Source: Cellulosilyticum sp. (GTDB lineage: Bacteria > Bacillota > Clostridia > Lachnospirales > Cellulosilyticaceae). Taken from it: 33,722 nt of DNA. How positions within the stretch are numbered: the first letter of the stretch is position 1; every line of letters starts with the position of its first letter. The position numbers and the translations under genes are program-made. This document shows positions 31,761 to 33,722 of this stretch, piece by piece. The notes beneath the pieces are model-generated. The model saw only the letters and a list, made by a program, of their open reading frames with translations. It was not told where the DNA came from and searched no databases. The stretch is taken from positions 1 to 33,722 of the forward strand of contig JAFOHG010000019.1 of NCBI GenBank assembly GCA_017421915.1, in the 5' to 3' direction.

Positions 31761-32374
31761 GATTGGATTAAGTGGCTTGTATCATTAAGACCTACAAGAA
31801 TAGGCTTTAAATCTTCATTAAAACGAATCGTAGTGACACATGTATTTCCGAAAGCCATTTGTTGATACATAGTCATTTTTAAATCAAAAAGACCGATTAG
31901 TGCTGATTTAATAAAACCACCATGTGAAACAACCACAATTGTTTCATTAGGATGTTTTTTTATTAAATCCATTAGACATGCTTTAGCACGAATTGCACAA
32001 TTTTTAATGCTACCATCTCCACCACAGAGAGGGGCTAATATTTCATCACTTTTCCAAAGCGCAAAGGCTTCAGGATAAGTCTCACGAATCTCTTTAAAAG
32101 TAAGACCTTCCCATAAACCAAAGTCCACTTCACGAAGCCCTTCTTCACGTTGCACTTGTAAATGAGAAGGTGCAGCAAGAATTTGGGCTGTTTCAAAAGC
32201 ACGATTTAATGGGCTACTATAAATAGCTGAAAAATGACCATTTAGTTTATCTGAAAGAAGCTGTGCTTGAAATCTACCAGCATCTTCTAAATCAATATTA
32301 GTACAACCTTGAATTTTGCCTAGTGTATTCCAAGGGGTTTGTCCATGACGAATGAGTAATAATGTTGTAGACAT
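31742..32374 (-). CDS. Histidine phosphatase family protein (phosphoglycerate mutase-like)
   Basis: The 210-residue protein is in the histidine phosphatase (phosphoglycerate mutase-like) superfamily. The RHGQT motif at 9-13 carries the phospho-accepting H10. The second catalytic His lies in VVVSHGGFI. The arginine of SSPLNRAFETA and the E of EVDFGLWEG complete the usual pocket. The short length suggests a cofactor-dependent phosphatase of the CobC/PhoE/GpmB type; the substrate is not predictable. The ATG at 32374 follows AGGAGG. RecJ lies upstream on the same strand with a 151-base gap, so a joint transcript is possible. Confidence 0.9.
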   Translation of the reverse strand: MSTTLLLIRHGQTPWNTLGKIQGCTNIDLEDAGRFQAQLLSDKLNGHFSAIYSSPLNRAFETAQILAAPSHLQVQREEGLREVDFGLWEGLTFKEIRETYPEAFALWKSDEILAPLCGGDGSIKNCAIRAKACLMDLIKKHPNETIVVVSHGGFIKSALIGLFDLKMTMYQQMAFGNTCVTTIRFNEDLKPILVGLNDTSHLIQSEARCI

Positions 32375-32525
32375 TGTGATAAAACCTCCTAGGTAATAAA
32401 AGTAAAAATAGATATAGAGAACAGTAGGGTTCTCTATAAAGGTATAAGATACTTATATATCATAAAGGAGTTAGGTTAAAAACACAAGTTTACATTCATC
32501 ATGCAAAGATTGAATTTATGATTTT

Positions 32526-33722
32526 TTAAGAAAAGTAAATAGTACGTATTTGCCAACCTGTTTCACCTACTTGAAGGGCAATATCCGCTACAAATTCACC
32601 TTCTTCTGGAATCGAATCATCATTCCAAAGTGTACTTGCAATAGATTTAACGCCAAACTCTGCAATGATTTCAGAGATGCGATAAGTTTTAGCATATTTT
32701 GTTTTGATTTTTAAAGAAGCATCTTTTACAAGTAAAGTAGGAGCCGTATTACCTGCTCCAGTAGGCAAGAAGAGTTTAAGCTGCTTTTCTAGGGAATCAA
32801 AATCATATTCATAGGCGTTGTAAATACATTTATCTACATAAATCTTAGGTGTTTTATCATACTCTGTAAGTTTAGAGTCCAAGTTAACAGCTTTTTTAAA
32901 GGCTTCAATTTGTTCCAATGTAGAGGCTTTAAGACCACAAGCCATAGGGTGACCACCACCCCCGTCAATAAGGTCTAAGTGAGGCTTGAAGCTTTGGAAC
33001 ATATCATATTCTTCAATAGAACGACCAGAGCCTTTGTAAGTTCCATGAATTGTTTTTGCAAATACAACAGTTGGGCGATAGTATTTCTCTTTTACTTTAC
33101 CAGCTACCAGACCAACTACACTTTCATGAGCTTGTTCATCTATTTCAATAATAATATCTGGAATCTCAGGATATTTTTCTAATTTCGTAAAAATACGCTG
33201 CAAGGAATCCATTTCCTCATCTTGACGCTCTTTGTTTAGACTATCTAAACGTGCCTTAAAAGGATAAAGTTCATTAAAATCTTCACATTGTAAAAACTTT
33301 AAGGCTGTCTCAGCATTTTCTAAACGACCACAGGCATTAAGTCTTGGTCCAATTTGAAAACCAAGGGTACCAACTGAAATCTTAGAACTAATTGTAGAAG
33401 CAGCAGGAATAGCCCCCTTATTTAGTGCGATAAGCCCAGTTTTAACCATATGTCTATTTTCACCAATAAGGGGTGCAACATCACAAACGGTACCAAGTGC
33501 TACTAAAGCTTGGATTCGCCCAATAAGATTTGGGGTAGGTTTGGCTTTAAAATATGACATAAGGGCTTGCCCTAGCTTATAAGCAATACCAACACCAGCT
33601 AAAGTTTTATAAGGATAAGCACAGTCTGATTGATGAGGATTAATAATAGCATCAGCTTCTGGAAGTGTTATAGGAAGCTCATGATGGTCGGTGACAATCA
33701 TAGTCATACCAAGTGATTTTGC
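32526..33722 (-). CDS. recJ: Single-stranded-DNA-specific exonuclease RecJ, C-terminal part (5' end outside window)
   Basis: The frame runs off the right edge, so only about 398 C-terminal residues are seen. RecJ degrades single-stranded DNA 5' to 3' in recombination and mismatch repair, with two Mn/Mg ions bound by DHH-family motifs. The visible part begins AKSLGMTMIVTDHHE with the DHH motif. Next come LVALGTVCDVAPLIGENR and IGPRLNACGR, then the DHHA1 domain with GGGGHPMACGL. The frame ends with the OB-fold-like terminal region. The preceding start and first aspartates lie outside the window. The internal ATG at 33707 is not the real start because conserved residues continue upstream. Confidence 0.93.
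   Translation of the reverse strand, partial: AKSLGMTMIVTDHHELPITLPEADAIINPHQSDCAYPYKTLAGVGIAYKLGQALMSYFKAKPTPNLIGRIQALVALGTVCDVAPLIGENRHMVKTGLIALNKGAIPAASTISSKISVGTLGFQIGPRLNACGRLENAETALKFLQCEDFNELYPFKARLDSLNKERQDEEMDSLQRIFTKLEKYPEIPDIIIEIDEQAHESVVGLVAGKVKEKYYRPTVVFAKTIHGTYKGSGRSIEEYDMFQSFKPHLDLIDGGGGHPMACGLKASTLEQIEAFKKAVNLDSKLTEYDKTPKIYVDKCIYNAYEYDFDSLEKQLKLFLPTGAGNTAPTLLVKDASLKIKTKYAKTYRISEIIAEFGVKSIASTLWNDDSIPEEGEFVADIALQVGETGWQIRTIYFS

Overview
The window is AT-rich DNA from an anaerobic low-GC Gram-positive bacterium, most likely a Lachnospiraceae/Cellulosilyticum-like clostridium. This assignment is inferred from gene content: an Fe-S L-serine dehydratase in two subunits, a split ThrE-type exporter, a Re-face type citrate synthase, a DegV protein, an RseC-like protein, a T-box in front of leuS, and strong AGGAGG ribosome-binding sites throughout. 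I see no prophage, insertion sequence or CRISPR array. It reads as ordinary chromosome with several small uncharacterised genes.

Layout. 1-1192: end of an exonuclease III gene, a GNAT acetyltransferase and a small internally repeated protein. 1280-6175: threonine ammonia-lyase (-), an RseC-like redox membrane protein (+), and the trkA-trkH potassium uptake pair (-). 6307-8771: a divergent pair of uncharacterised genes, one with an Asp-box (beta-propeller-like) and one for a very Cys-rich protein. 8945-14302: DegV, then a serine/threonine block (sdaAB-sdaAA, a two-subunit Ser/Thr exporter, and divergent glyA). 14568-19350: an unknown protein, an EF-G-like GTPase, a short-chain dehydrogenase broken by an in-frame TGA, an IolB-like protein lacking the expected metal ligands, and a small membrane-anchored protein. 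19376-22248: promoter, leucine T-box and leuS. 22495-24577: small unknown proteins, three of which share a short helix-Pro-helix motif. 24865-26324: a Re-citrate/homocitrate-type synthase with a palindrome on its promoter. 26565-26850: tRNA-Glu, tRNA-Pro and tRNA-Lys. 26979-33722: L,D-transpeptidase, flavin reductase, a GNAT-like remnant, glnS, a histidine phosphatase and the 3' part of recJ.

How the genes fit together. IlvA and SdaAA/SdaAB deaminate threonine and serine to 2-oxobutyrate and pyruvate. The ThrE-like pair would export surplus serine or threonine, and GlyA interconverts serine and glycine. The Re-type citrate synthase would feed acetyl-CoA and oxaloacetate toward 2-oxoglutarate and glutamate in an anaerobe. 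LeuRS, GlnRS, an EF-G paralogue and three tRNAs make up the translation content. Many genes end in clear intrinsic terminators, several of them bidirectional between convergent genes.

The observations most worth following are the interrupted dehydrogenase, the ligand-less IolB homologue, the three-gene cluster with the shared motif, the 28-residue repeat protein, and the 11-bp tandem repeats in the serine dehydratase leader. None of these is proven to be a new system.
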